Shown here piece by piece: positions 28,346 to 36,539 of a stretch of DNA of 64,000 bases; position 1 is the first letter of the stretch; every line of letters starts with the position of its first letter. The DNA is taken from contig NZ_PCOZ01000004.1 of the NCBI RefSeq assembly GCF_002979555.1, positions 124,001-188,000 on the forward strand, in the 5' to 3' direction. The notes beneath the pieces were generated by a model. That model worked only from the letters and a program-made list of their open reading frames with translations, was not told where the DNA came from and did no database searches. The translations under genes were made by a program, and so were the position numbers. This DNA is from Pseudomonas sp. MYb60 (GTDB lineage: Bacteria > Pseudomonadota > Gammaproteobacteria > Pseudomonadales > Pseudomonadaceae).

Positions 28346-30040
28346 TTAGAAGCCCATGCTCAGGTGTTCAGCAATGGGGCCCAGCGCCAGCGTCGGCAAG
28401 AACGTCAGGCCGCCCACCAGCAAGATGGTCACGGTCAACAAGGTCACGAACAACGGGCCGTGAGTCGGGAAGCTGTTCTGGCCGAGCGGTGCGGCCTTCT
28501 TCATGGCCAGGCTGCCGGCCAGCGCGAGGACCGGCAGGATGTAGCCGAAGCGCCCGATCAACATGCCCAGGCCGAGCATCAGGTTGTGAAACGGCGTGTT
28601 GGCACCAAAGCCGCCAAACGCCGAGCCATTGTTGGCGCTGGCCGAGGTGTAGGCGTAGAGCAACTGGCTGAAACCGTGGGGGCCAGGGTTGCTGATGGCA
28701 GCGGCCGGGCCAGGCAGGCTCGCGGCGATGGCACCCAGCACCAGCACGCCCACCGGCATGACCAGCAAGGTCACGACGAGCAGTTGGACTTCCTTGGCCT
28801 GGAGTTTCTTGCCCAGGTATTCCGGCGTGCGACCGATCATCAAGCCGGCAAGGAACACGGCGATCAACACGTTGAGCAACATGCCGTACATGCCGGCGCC
28901 GACGCCGCCGAAGATCACTTCGCCGACCATCATGTTGACCATCGCCACCATCCCGCTGAGGGGACTGAGGCTGTCTTGCATGCCGTTGACCGAACCGTTG
29001 GACGCCGCCGTGGTGGTCACCGACCAGAGCACGGTGCCGGTGGTACCGAAGCGCGCTTCCTTGCCTTCCAGCGGCGCGGTTTGCTCCACGGCCGGGTGGT
29101 TGAGGGTTGGGTTGGGTTGGTATTCGGACCACAACGAGGTCGCGCCGCCGATCAGGAACAGCGCCAACATGCAGCCGAGGATCGCGCGGCTCTGACGCAG
29201 GTCTTTCACATAGTGGCCGAAGGTAAACACCAGCGCCACCGGGATCAGGATGATCGCCGCCACTTCGAACAGGTTGGCCCACGCCGTCGGGTCTTCAAAT
29301 GGATGGGCCGAGTTGACCCCGAAGAACCCACCGCCATTGGTGCCCAGTTGCTTGATCGCAATCTGGCTGGCTGCCGGACCGAGGGGGATCACTTGATCCA
29401 CGCCTTGCAGCGTTACGGCATCAATGTAATGGGCGAAGGTTTGCGGCACGCCCTGCCAGACCAGGAACAGTGCGAGCACCAGGCACAACGGCAACAGCCC
29501 ATAAAGGGTGGCGCGGGTCATGTCGACCCAGAAATTACCCAATGTCTGGGCGGATTTGCGACCGATCCCACGACATAAAGCGACGAGGACGGCCAAACCG
29601 GTGGCTGCACTGACGAAATTCTGCACGGTCAGGCCGGCCATCTGGCTGAGGTAGCTCAGGGACGCCTCACCGCTGTAGGACTGCCAGTTGGTGTTGGTCA
29701 TGAAACTGACTGCGGTATTGAAGGCCAGGGTCCATTCCTGCCCCGGCAATTGCTGCGGGTTGAGTGGGAGAACATCCTGAAACAGCAGGATCGCAAACAG
29801 CAACACGAAGCCTGCGAGGTTGAAAGCGAGCAATGCCAGCATGTATTTCTGCCAGCTCTGTTCCTGCGATTCATCCACGCCCGACAGGCGATAACAGGCC
29901 TTCTCCACAGGCCCCAGCACCGGGCTGAGCCAGGTGCGCTGCCCTTCCATCACCTTGTAATAGAACCGCCCCAGGAACGGCGCCGGCACCAGCACCACGG
30001 CAAAGAAGGCAATGATCAGCCAATAGTCATAACTGTGCAT
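28346..30040 (-). CDS. kdpA: KdpA, potassium-translocating subunit
   Basis: This is a 564-residue polytopic protein related to K+ channels and Trk/Ktr transporters, with four pore-loop repeats. Selectivity-filter segments are visible, such as [29 protein letters not shown] and [10 protein letters not shown]. It binds and conducts K+ with high affinity within KdpFABC. It is full length with no lesion. Confidence 0.97.
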   Translation of the reverse strand: MHSYDYWLIIAFFAVVLVPAPFLGRFYYKVMEGQRTWLSPVLGPVEKACYRLSGVDESQEQSWQKYMLALLAFNLAGFVLLFAILLFQDVLPLNPQQLPGQEWTLAFNTAVSFMTNTNWQSYSGEASLSYLSQMAGLTVQNFVSAATGLAVLVALCRGIGRKSAQTLGNFWVDMTRATLYGLLPLCLVLALFLVWQGVPQTFAHYIDAVTLQGVDQVIPLGPAASQIAIKQLGTNGGGFFGVNSAHPFEDPTAWANLFEVAAIILIPVALVFTFGHYVKDLRQSRAILGCMLALFLIGGATSLWSEYQPNPTLNHPAVEQTAPLEGKEARFGTTGTVLWSVTTTAASNGSVNGMQDSLSPLSGMVAMVNMMVGEVIFGGVGAGMYGMLLNVLIAVFLAGLMIGRTPEYLGKKLQAKEVQLLVVTLLVMPVGVLVLGAIAASLPGPAAAISNPGPHGFSQLLYAYTSASANNGSAFGGFGANTPFHNLMLGLGMLIGRFGYILPVLALAGSLAMKKAAPLGQNSFPTHGPLFVTLLTVTILLVGGLTFLPTLALGPIAEHLSMGF

Positions 30041-30049
30041 GGCCCGCTC

Positions 30050-30139
30050 CTAGTTCCGATCCGCGCGTAACAGCGCAACCAGCAGATAAATGAACAGCGC
30101 CACGGCCAGTAGCAGTGACACCCCGTCCAGAACACTCAT
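30050..30139 (-). CDS. kdpF: KdpF, small lipid-like subunit of Kdp ATPase
   Basis: This 29-residue single-helix membrane peptide begins MSVLDGVSLLLAVALF and ends LLRADRN-stop. Translation of the minus strand gives one hydrophobic helix with a short basic tail, the expected form of KdpF, which stabilises the complex. GGAGAG lies 6 bp upstream of the ATG, and the stop is 9 bp before kdpA. It is first in the operon kdpFABC. Confidence 0.92.
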   Translation of the reverse strand: MSVLDGVSLLLAVALFIYLLVALLRADRN

Positions 30140-30537
30140 GGAAGTCTCTCCGTTTAGCGGCGAGTGCCGCGTGTGGGGCAATTGTCGGCAGGAGTGGTGT
30201 AAAGGGACGAGAGCGAGCCCGTGGGTGGGGCGTAAAGATGGCGTAAAGAGTGCGCTTATGCGCAGGTTACAGAGGGATTGGTGGTGATTGGGAGGGCCTT
30301 ATCGGGGGCAAGCCCCCCCACACTTGGCCTGCGTACACCGGTCGAAATGTGGGAGGGGGCTTGCCCCCGATGAGGCCCGCACAGCCACTCCAGCACTTAT
30401 CTGGTGCGATACCGAACATTTTCAAACACCAAACCGTCGCACCGACGACAGTTGCACGGCTTTACGACAACGATTTCCACCCTGGCATGGCCGCTGCAAC
30501 ACCTTGAATCATTCCAACCGGTTCAGGGAGCAACGCA
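30140..30537. other. 398-bp divergent region: kdp promoter side, REP pair, eat leader
   Basis: No gene was seen. The left part (30140-30290) should contain the kdpF promoter and KdpE-binding sites, but I could not identify a specific box. The middle holds an inverted REP pair (listed separately). The right part contains the leader of the permease gene, with GGTTCAGGGAGCAAC just before its ATG. Confidence 0.6.
30301..30371. repeat. inverted REP pair
   Basis: Arms ATCGGGGGCAAGCCCCC (30301-30317) and the exact complement GGGGGCTTGCCCCCGAT (30355-30371) are separated by 37 bp. The TGTGGGAGGGGGCTTGCCCC wording is a common Pseudomonas REP form. Confidence 0.9.
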
Positions 30538-31902
30538 ATGAACACACAACTCAAACCCACCTTGGGCACCCTGCACTTATGGGGCATCGCGGTCGGCCTC
30601 GTGATTTCCGGTGAATACTTCGGCTGGAGCTACGGCTGGGGCGTCGCCGGGACCTTGGGTTTCCTGGTGACCTCGTTGATGGTCGCCGCGATGTACACCT
30701 GCTTTATCTTCAGTTTCACCGAACTGACTACCGCAATCCCTCATGCAGGCGGGCCATTTGCCTACAGCCGCAGGGCCTTCGGGGAGAAAGGCGGCTTGAT
30801 CGCAGGGCTCGCGACCTTGATCGAATTCGTCTTCGCACCACCGGCCATTGCCTTGGCCATTGGCGCCTATCTGAATGTGCAATTCCCCGCACTGGACCCT
30901 AAACACGCGGCCGTCGGTGCCTACATCGTGTTCATGGGCCTGAACATCCTGGGGGTGAAACTCGCCGCCACGTTCGAGCTGGTGGTGTGCGTGCTCGCCG
31001 TGGCCGAATTGCTGGTGTTTATGGGCGTCGTTGCTCCGGCTTTCAGCTTCAGCAATTTCGCACTGAATGGATGGGCCGGTTCCGACACGTTTGGCGCCCC
31101 GGCAATTGCCGGCATCTTTGCCGCCATCCCCTTCGCCATCTGGTTTTTCCTGGCGATTGAAGGCGCGGCCATGGCGGCCGAAGAAGCGAAGGATCCCAAG
31201 CGCACCATTCCAAAAGCCTACATCAGCGGCATCCTGACCCTGGTGATCCTGGCCATGGGCGTGATGTTCTTCGCCGGCGGCGTGGGCGACTGGCGCACTC
31301 TCTCCAACATCAACGACCCGCTGCCTCAAGCCATGAAAACCGTAGTCGGTGACAACTCCGGCTGGCTGCACATGCTGGTGTGGATCGGCCTGTTTGGCCT
31401 GGTGGCGAGCTTCCACGGCATTATCCTGGGCTACTCCCGACAATTCTTCGCCCTGGCCCGCGCCGGTTACCTTCCACCCTTCCTCGCCAAACTGTCGCGT
31501 TTTCAGACACCCCACCGGGCAATCATCGCCGGCGGCGTGGTGGGGATTGCCGCCATCTACAGCGACGGTTTGATCAACCTGGGTGGCATGACATTGACCG
31601 CCGCGATGATCACCATGGCGGTGTTCGGCGCCATCGTGATGTACATCATGAGCATGCTCAGCCTGTTCAAACTGCGTAAGACCGAACCCTTGCTGGAGCG
31701 CACTTTCCGCGCACCGGGTTATCCGATCGTGCCAGGCATTGCGTTGGTGCTGGCCATCGTGTGCCTGGTCGCCATGGCCTGGTTCAACGCCTTGATCGGG
31801 CTGATCTTCCTCGGCTTCATGGCGGTCGGGTTCGCGTACTTCCAGATGACGGCACATGACCGTGCCAACGCACCGGCGGATGCGATGCTGACCGGGCTCT
31901 GA
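30538..31902 (+). CDS. eat: ethanolamine permease-like amino-acid transporter
   Basis: This is a 454-residue APC-superfamily transporter with about 12 hydrophobic segments. It begins with the APC loop LHLWGIAVGLVISGEYFGWS and contains PHAGGPFAYSRRAFGEKGG and FFLAIEGAAMAAEEAKDPKR, features I associate with proton-coupled ethanolamine/amino-acid permeases of the Eat group. The genes for ethanolamine ammonia-lyase are not in the window, so the substrate is an inference from family resemblance. It appears monocistronic. Confidence 0.82.
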   Translation: MNTQLKPTLGTLHLWGIAVGLVISGEYFGWSYGWGVAGTLGFLVTSLMVAAMYTCFIFSFTELTTAIPHAGGPFAYSRRAFGEKGGLIAGLATLIEFVFAPPAIALAIGAYLNVQFPALDPKHAAVGAYIVFMGLNILGVKLAATFELVVCVLAVAELLVFMGVVAPAFSFSNFALNGWAGSDTFGAPAIAGIFAAIPFAIWFFLAIEGAAMAAEEAKDPKRTIPKAYISGILTLVILAMGVMFFAGGVGDWRTLSNINDPLPQAMKTVVGDNSGWLHMLVWIGLFGLVASFHGIILGYSRQFFALARAGYLPPFLAKLSRFQTPHRAIIAGGVVGIAAIYSDGLINLGGMTLTAAMITMAVFGAIVMYIMSMLSLFKLRKTEPLLERTFRAPGYPIVPGIALVLAIVCLVAMAWFNALIGLIFLGFMAVGFAYFQMTAHDRANAPADAMLTGL

Positions 31903-31969
31903 TCTACTGAGAGGCAGAACGGGCCTACACTGAACTAGTAAGAAAGCCCGTCACTCAAAGCAGTTATTC

Positions 31970-31991
31970 CCGTGGGAAAATTCTCCCACGG
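31970..31991. repeat. 8-bp inverted repeat before DUF2897 gene
   Basis: CCGTGGGA (31970-31977) and TCCCACGG (31984-31991) flank a 6-bp AT-rich centre, 24 bp before the next start codon. It could end the permease transcript or act as an operator or leader hairpin; nothing decides between these. Confidence 0.45.
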
Positions 31992-32014
31992 CAATCTGCC
32001 TCAAGGAGAGCCTT

Positions 32015-32182
32015 ATGCCGTGGTATGCGTGGTTGATTATGGTGGTGGCGATCGGTTCGATCGTCGGTGGGCTGATGATGCTGCGCGACAGCGCCAACAA
32101 GGTGGAACTCACCGACGAACAACGCAAGCGCGTCGCCGAACGCAACGCCCAGGCGGACGCCAAGGATGCGCAGGATCGCTGA
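32015..32182 (+). CDS. DUF2897 family small membrane protein
   Basis: This is a 55-residue protein. A single N-terminal helix (WYAWLIMVVAIGSIVGGLMML) is followed by a charged tail with KVELTDEQRKRVAERNAQ. The pattern, size and sequence fit the DUF2897 family of gammaproteobacteria. Function is unknown. AAGGAGAG lies 6 bp before the ATG, strongly supporting translation. Confidence 0.85.
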   Translation: MPWYAWLIMVVAIGSIVGGLMMLRDSANKVELTDEQRKRVAERNAQADAKDAQDR

Positions 32183-32252
32183 CCTCGGAGAAAAGGCTGT
32201 CCCTCCAATGAGACGGCCTTCTCCCTGCTGCCCAGACTCCCCCGCTGTAGTG

Positions 32253-32268
32253 AGCGGGCTTGCCCCGC
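32253..32268. repeat. single REP-like palindrome
   Basis: AGCGGGC-TT-GCCCCGC is an imperfect palindrome of the REP core type, followed by a short GCGCA/TGCGC hairpin at 32267-32280. It lies between the convergent DUF2897 and DUF1989 genes. Confidence 0.6.
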
Positions 32269-32299
32269 GCATGGCTGCGCAGCAGCGCCTTCCCCCGGC

Positions 32300-33148
32300 C
32301 TACTCCCAATCCGCCTTGGCAATCTGCAACCCATGCTGACCCTTGTAGGCAGCACGCTCCGGCTGACGCCAACCCTCCAGTAACGCCTCGTCCAACCTGT
32401 AGACCTCCACCCCCAACGGGCGACACACCGTCAGCGGATCCTGCGCCTCCGGCCCCCACATCGGCAGAGACAAATCCCCACCCGGGCACGTCGACAGTGC
32501 ACACAACACATCAATCTCCGCAAAGAACTCCAGGTAATCCCCCTTCTGCGCCGGGCACGCCTTCATAAAATACATATCGTCATGATTCAGCCCCGTGCAC
32601 TGGAAAATATTCAGCACGTCATGTACGTCGAATTCCGTCAGCCCGTAGGGCAAAACCGCACGGGTAAGGTTGGAATGGCAGTGATGATGGAAGTCCTCGC
32701 CGGTGAGCATGCGATTCACATACGGATCGCAACGCGTCCCCAACAAATCATGCAGGCGCCCACCGTGCTCATCGATGCCGTAGCCCGCCAGGCTGTCATC
32801 GGTGATGGTCACCAGCGGCCGCAGAAAAGGCAGGTTCGACCACAGACGGTCATGGGTGCTCACATGGGCGCCCTGCAACTGACGAGTACGCGCCGCCCAC
32901 AGGCGCTCGCGAGGGTCGTTGGCGTTCCAGATATTGAAGTCACCCACCTGCGGGCCCACCGGCGTGGTGACACGGAACACATGCCCCGCCGGCACCTTCC
33001 AGGCCCTCCCTGTACGAATCGGCACCTCGAACTGCTCGACCAAATGACGTTGTTGCTTCCCATCGCGAATACGCGCGTAGAACGCCGTGTCGACCTGCAA
33101 CGTCGAACCTTTGCTGACCTGATAAGCGGCCGGATAGTCTTTGTACAT
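32300..33148 (-). CDS. DUF1989 (urea carboxylase-associated type) protein
   Basis: This is a 282-residue cytoplasmic protein. The DUF1989 pattern is visible: VPAGHVFRVTTPVGPQVGDFNIWNA near the N-terminus and TRCDPYVNRMLTGEDFHHHCHSNL in the middle, with candidate metal ligands Cys and His. NIFQCTG and GDLSLPMWG follow. Family members are often encoded with urea or amine catabolism genes; the reaction is not established. It follows a GntR regulator gene after 15 bp in a two-gene operon, and may use a compound brought in by the nearby permease. Confidence 0.85.
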   Translation of the reverse strand: MYKDYPAAYQVSKGSTLQVDTAFYARIRDGKQQRHLVEQFEVPIRTGRAWKVPAGHVFRVTTPVGPQVGDFNIWNANDPRERLWAARTRQLQGAHVSTHDRLWSNLPFLRPLVTITDDSLAGYGIDEHGGRLHDLLGTRCDPYVNRMLTGEDFHHHCHSNLTRAVLPYGLTEFDVHDVLNIFQCTGLNHDDMYFMKACPAQKGDYLEFFAEIDVLCALSTCPGGDLSLPMWGPEAQDPLTVCRPLGVEVYRLDEALLEGWRQPERAAYKGQHGLQIAKADWE

Positions 33149-33163
33149 GAGGGGAGTCCTCGA

Positions 33164-33808
33164 TCAGGGGTGATTGAAAAGGGCCAACGACAACTGTTCA
33201 GAATCATCCAGGTACAGGCTCATCGCCTCCCCAGCCGCCGATTTATTGCCCTCGACCAATAACGAGTAGATTTCACGGTCACGCTCCAACCACGGTGACT
33301 GGAAACGTTGTTCATCGGGCGCAGCGCAAAACACCAGGCGCAACTGAGCGATGACCTGGGCGAAGAACTCGTCGAATAAGGGGCTGCGCATCAGCCCGAC
33401 AATGTGCTGGTGAAACACCAGGCTGTGGGTCGCCACCGCCCGCCAGTCTTCGCGCTCGCGAGCCAGGGTCGTCGCGTCGATGGCATTTTGCATAAGCTCG
33501 GATTGCGCTTCGGTGAGAGGCCCTGCCTGGGCAATGGCCTGCAACTCGAGGGTGCGACGGACTACAAACAAATCACTTACTTCATGCGCGTCCAAACGCC
33601 GAACCATCACGCCTTTGTTACGCACATACCGAGTCAGCCCTTCCTGCCCCAAACGGTGCAGTGCTTCGCGAATGGTGTTGCGCGAAGCGTTATAGGCTTT
33701 GACCAGCTCAACCTCGACCAGCGCCATGCCCGGCAACAGCCGCCCACCGATGATATCGGCACGCAGTTCCAGGGCTATCTGATCGGCCAAAGACAATGTG
33801 AGCGTCAT
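33164..33808 (-). CDS. GntR family transcriptional regulator (FCD type)
   Basis: This is a 214-residue regulator. The N-terminal winged helix includes LRADIIGGRLLPGMALVEVELVKAYNASRNTIREAL and is of GntR/FadR type. The all-helical C-terminal FCD domain (about 75-205) has Asp and His residues typical of metal or acid-ligand binding (DATTLAREREDW, HSLVFHQHI). Start ATG 33808 has GAGGTG directly upstream. A perfect palindrome lies just before the start and is a probable autoregulatory operator. The likely target is the operon with DUF1989. Confidence 0.9.
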   Translation of the reverse strand: MTLTLSLADQIALELRADIIGGRLLPGMALVEVELVKAYNASRNTIREALHRLGQEGLTRYVRNKGVMVRRLDAHEVSDLFVVRRTLELQAIAQAGPLTEAQSELMQNAIDATTLAREREDWRAVATHSLVFHQHIVGLMRSPLFDEFFAQVIAQLRLVFCAAPDEQRFQSPWLERDREIYSLLVEGNKSAAGEAMSLYLDDSEQLSLALFNHP

Positions 33809-33819
33809 CACCACCTCAT

Positions 33820-33834
33820 GATTGTTGAACAATC
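33820..33834. promoter_or_regulatory. 15-bp perfect palindrome, probable GntR operator
   Basis: GATTGTTGAACAATC is a perfect palindrome around a single central base, 11 bp upstream of the GntR start codon. Its TTGT-N3-ACAA form resembles operators bound by FCD-type GntR regulators. It is well placed to block transcription or the ribosome site. Confidence 0.7.
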
Positions 33835-33942
33835 TATAGCGCTGAGGTAATCACGTTTCATGCCAACGCGCCTATCGCCCAAGGAATGCGTGTAAAAGGA
33901 TACAAGCCGGTTAGAATGCCAGCCTGTCCTCGAGGCCGTCCC

Positions 33943-34521
33943 ATGCGCTATTCACAAGACCATAAAGCCCAGACTCACCAGCGCATCATCAAGGAGGCGT
34001 CCGCGCGTTTTCGCCGCGACGGCATAGGCGCAACCGGCCTGCAGCCCCTGATGAAGGCACTCAACCTCACCCACGGTGGGTTCTACGCGCACTTCAACTC
34101 CAAGGACCAACTGGTGGAAGAAGCCCTGCAGGCCGCCGCTGCAGAATTGGATGCCCACTGCGAAATGCTCTTCAGCCAGGAACGGCCGCTGGAAGCGTTT
34201 ATCGACAGCTACCTCTCCGAATGGCACCTGACCTCCCCCGACCAAGGCTGCCCGCTGCCCACCATGTCCTCCGAACTCGGACTGAGGGGCCAACACAGCG
34301 CAACGACCGACGCAGTACTCGGCGCACGACTCAAGCAGATTGAAACGGCATTGAACGATGGCCGGGGCGACGCCCAAAGCCTGGTGATGATGTCGACACT
34401 CGTCGGCGCCCTGGTGCTGGCCCGCAGTGTCAAGGACCCGCTCCTGGCGACAAAAATCATGGACACCGTGCGCGACAGCTTGAAAGCGCAAATCCCCGAA
34501 GACCAAAAGGCCGGTCAATGA
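33943..34521 (+). CDS. TetR/AcrR family transcriptional regulator
   Basis: This is a 192-residue regulator. The N-terminal TetR helix-turn-helix is clear: THQRIIKEASARFRRDGIGATGLQPLMKALNLTHGGFYAHFNSKDQL contains the LTHGGFYAHF recognition helix and SKDQLV. The C-terminal ligand domain includes QGCPLPTMSSELG, common in regulators of transporter or reductase genes. Its own target is not adjacent: neighbours are a divergent GntR unit and a convergent comEA-like gene. ATG 33943 has GAGG upstream and is preferred over 33886. Confidence 0.88.
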   Translation: MRYSQDHKAQTHQRIIKEASARFRRDGIGATGLQPLMKALNLTHGGFYAHFNSKDQLVEEALQAAAAELDAHCEMLFSQERPLEAFIDSYLSEWHLTSPDQGCPLPTMSSELGLRGQHSATTDAVLGARLKQIETALNDGRGDAQSLVMMSTLVGALVLARSVKDPLLATKIMDTVRDSLKAQIPEDQKAGQ

Positions 34522-34528
34522 CCGGCCT
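34508..34528. terminator. terminator shared by TetR and comEA-like genes
   Basis: AGGCCGGTCA/TGACCGGCCT hairpin overlaps the TetR stop codon. On the minus strand it is followed by TTTT, so it mainly ends the comEA-like transcript. Confidence 0.75.
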
Positions 34529-34539
34529 CCTCCACCGCC

Positions 34540-34872
34540 TTAGTTGATCACCACCCGGTCGCGATTCTTCTCCAGCAACGCCTTGCCGATACCCTTCACT
34601 TCCAACAACTCATCCACCGACTTGAACGGACCATTGCTATCGCGATAAGCCACGATAGCCTTCGCCTTGGCCGCACCAATTCCAAACATGTCGCGACGCA
34701 ACGTTTCGGCGTCGGCCGCGTTGAGGTTGACCCTGCCGGACTGCTCGGCCTTGGCCATCTGCGCGGTAATGGGGGCTGGGGCTTCGGACTTGACCGACGG
34801 GGCTGCGGTGGTGGTGACGGAGAGAGTGGTGAGAAAGGCGAAGATGAGGGAGGTGAGGTAGGTGTTTTGCAT
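34540..34872 (-). CDS. ComEA-like helix-hairpin-helix protein
   Basis: This is a 110-residue exported protein. A signal peptide (about 1-24, ending TTTAA) is followed by a short linker and a ComEA helix-hairpin-helix domain: VNLNAADAETLRRD, FGIGAAKAKAIVAYRD, LLEVKGIGKALLEKN. The two GIG hairpins bind DNA non-specifically. The family acts in DNA uptake in competent bacteria, but single-domain Pseudomonas members have no established role. In many Pseudomonas genomes this gene marks one edge of the O-antigen locus. Start 34872 has GGAG 6 bp upstream. Confidence 0.88.
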   Translation of the reverse strand: MQNTYLTSLIFAFLTTLSVTTTAAPSVKSEAPAPITAQMAKAEQSGRVNLNAADAETLRRDMFGIGAAKAKAIVAYRDSNGPFKSVDELLEVKGIGKALLEKNRDRVVIN

Positions 34873-34896
34873 TTGACGCTCCATGACATTGGGAAG

Positions 34897-34926
34897 AGAA
34901 AAGCAGCTTTCCGAAGCTGCTTTTCT
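34897..34926. terminator. strong bidirectional terminator hairpin
   Basis: A perfect 13-bp stem AGAAAAGCAGCTT/AAGCTGCTTTTCT has a TCCG loop and A/T-rich outer arms giving T-runs on both strands. It isolates the comEA-like gene from the O-antigen region. Confidence 0.85.
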
Positions 34927-35537
34927 AACTTAGGTCATGCTGGAGGGGTGTCAAAAACGGGTGGGTTACAGAGTGTGACTTCTTCGGTCAAGACGTACTG
35001 GGGCGGACCAACGGCACTACCCATCCATGATTTCCAGTTAAGGTTCCAAACGGGTAGAATTGCTGCCAATTATTAGGCAGGCAGGCATCAACCCGCACCT
35101 TAAACGGTGACGAGTGTGGGTTGTACGGCTTGGCCTATGTGCAAAATAGTGGCGCAGTACATTTAGATCAATCGCGACACAGGGGAAGGGAAACGGTGCT
35201 CCTTAGTGGCCCGCTTAGCCTTTTTTTCAGTGGCGCGAACGTAAGCGAAAGGCAAAATATGCTGCTGTACAACGCTGCGGCAGTCTCAAATTGTCAAAAT
35301 TTTGTTGGCTTGGCTCTCAGGTTCATCACTTTATGACTACCTGAAATTATTAAATAGATACCTGCCGTAAGGCATGTAGTCTGCGCACTGGATGCCGAGC
35401 GATGCTCCAGCGGCAGACGAGAGGAGATGTAAACGTACATGGGAATCAAAAATTCGGAGCAGGTGTGTACAACACCTTACATTCTGGCGGATGAATTCAA
35501 TCGCTGTGCTAGCAATGCAAAGATTGGTGCCTGACCC
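34927..35537. other. 611-bp leader region before the plus-strand O-antigen operon
   Basis: There is no convincing gene. A stem CAACCCGCAC/GTGTGGGTTG (35089-35098 and 35114-35123; one G-T pair, 15-nt loop) lies in the middle. The rest shows no homology I can recognise, and no JUMPstart/ops element (GGCGGTAG) was found on either strand. The promoter for the rfb-type operon must lie here. Confidence 0.55.
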
Positions 35538-36527
35538 GTGCCTACTATCACATTGTCCAACCATAAAACTTTCGATGCCGAAAGCGGCAAGAGCTTGCTC
35601 GATTGTGCAAAATCGCAGGCAACGGTGCTTGAGTACAGCTGCCGCACGGGGCGATGCGGTGTTTGCAAGGCGAACGTTCTCAGTGGCGAGACTGAAGTGG
35701 TTCAACCGGAGCTCGCCCTAACGGAAGAAGAGCGTGCGTCGGGTGCCATTCTTACCTGTTGCCGCGCTGCACTCAGTGATGTTGAGTTGGATATAGAGGA
35801 TTTAGGCTTACTGGCCGATATCCAGATCAAAACCATGCCTTGCCGCATCGACTCCATCGAGCCTTTGGTCGACGACGTGATGCGAGTCGTACTCCGAACA
35901 CCGCCTAAAAGTGCACTTGTTTACCTTGCTGGACAGTACATCGACGTCATCGGCAAGGATGGTGTCCGTCGCAGCTATTCCGTTGCTAATGCACAACGCG
36001 AGGATGCCAAGCTGGAACTGCATATCCGTAAGGTACCTAACGGTGTCATGAGCCAGTATTGGTTCGGTGAAGCTCAGACCAACGACCTCCTCAGACTGGA
36101 GGGGCCACTCGGTACCTTCTGTCAACGCAGCGCGAACACTCAGAATCTTGTGTTCTTGGCCACCGGCACAGGTATCGCGCCAGTAAAGGCCATGCTGGAA
36201 TCCTTGGCGGCCGAACCTGAATCCTTCGACAACCGGCATATTTACGTCTATTGGGGCGGGCGTAAGGAACCGGACCTATACTGGCGCCCTGACTTCCCTG
36301 CACTCCGCGTAAATTATCGACCGGTGCTGTCTCGCGCAGGCGAGCAATGGACAGGCGCCACAGGTTACGTCCAAGACGCAGTGCTAGCAGAAAATCTCGA
36401 CTTGGCGGACACCTCAGTCTATGCCTGTGGCTCTGAAACCATGATTCGTACAGCACGCGAGGCGCTTATTCAGGCCGGCCTGCCCCCCAATTTTTTTCAT
36501 TCCGATGCCTTTGTAAGCTCGAATTGA
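35538..36527 (+). CDS. ascD: CDP-6-deoxy-3,4-glucoseen reductase (E3; RfbI/AscD type)
   Basis: This 329-residue iron-sulfur flavoprotein passes electrons from NAD(P)H to the RfbH dehydrase in 3-deoxygenation of the CDP-hexose. The N-terminal plant-type [2Fe-2S] domain has C35-x4-C40-x2-C43-x30-C74. A ferredoxin-reductase part follows, with FAD motif RRSYSVAN, the Gly-rich segment FLATGTGIAPVKAML and the terminal CGSETMI nucleotide motif. The start is GTG 35538, giving the intact ferredoxin fold. It is the first gene of a long plus-strand operon; rfbF follows after 12 bp. Confidence 0.93.
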   Translation: MPTITLSNHKTFDAESGKSLLDCAKSQATVLEYSCRTGRCGVCKANVLSGETEVVQPELALTEEERASGAILTCCRAALSDVELDIEDLGLLADIQIKTMPCRIDSIEPLVDDVMRVVLRTPPKSALVYLAGQYIDVIGKDGVRRSYSVANAQREDAKLELHIRKVPNGVMSQYWFGEAQTNDLLRLEGPLGTFCQRSANTQNLVFLATGTGIAPVKAMLESLAAEPESFDNRHIYVYWGGRKEPDLYWRPDFPALRVNYRPVLSRAGEQWTGATGYVQDAVLAENLDLADTSVYACGSETMIRTAREALIQAGLPPNFFHSDAFVSSN

Positions 36528-36539
36528 CCCGGAGACAGC

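Noticed and set aside
23426..29578. Very long open frames on the plus strand opposite kdpD, kdpB and kdpA (up to about 770 codons)
   Set aside because: They mirror the codon structure of the GC-rich kdp genes, have no family resemblance and are rich in Arg/Gln/His, as expected for antisense frames.
34927..35537. JUMPstart/ops element or tRNA marking the O-antigen border
   Set aside because: Neither the GGCGGTAG core nor a cloverleaf could be found on either strand in this stretch.
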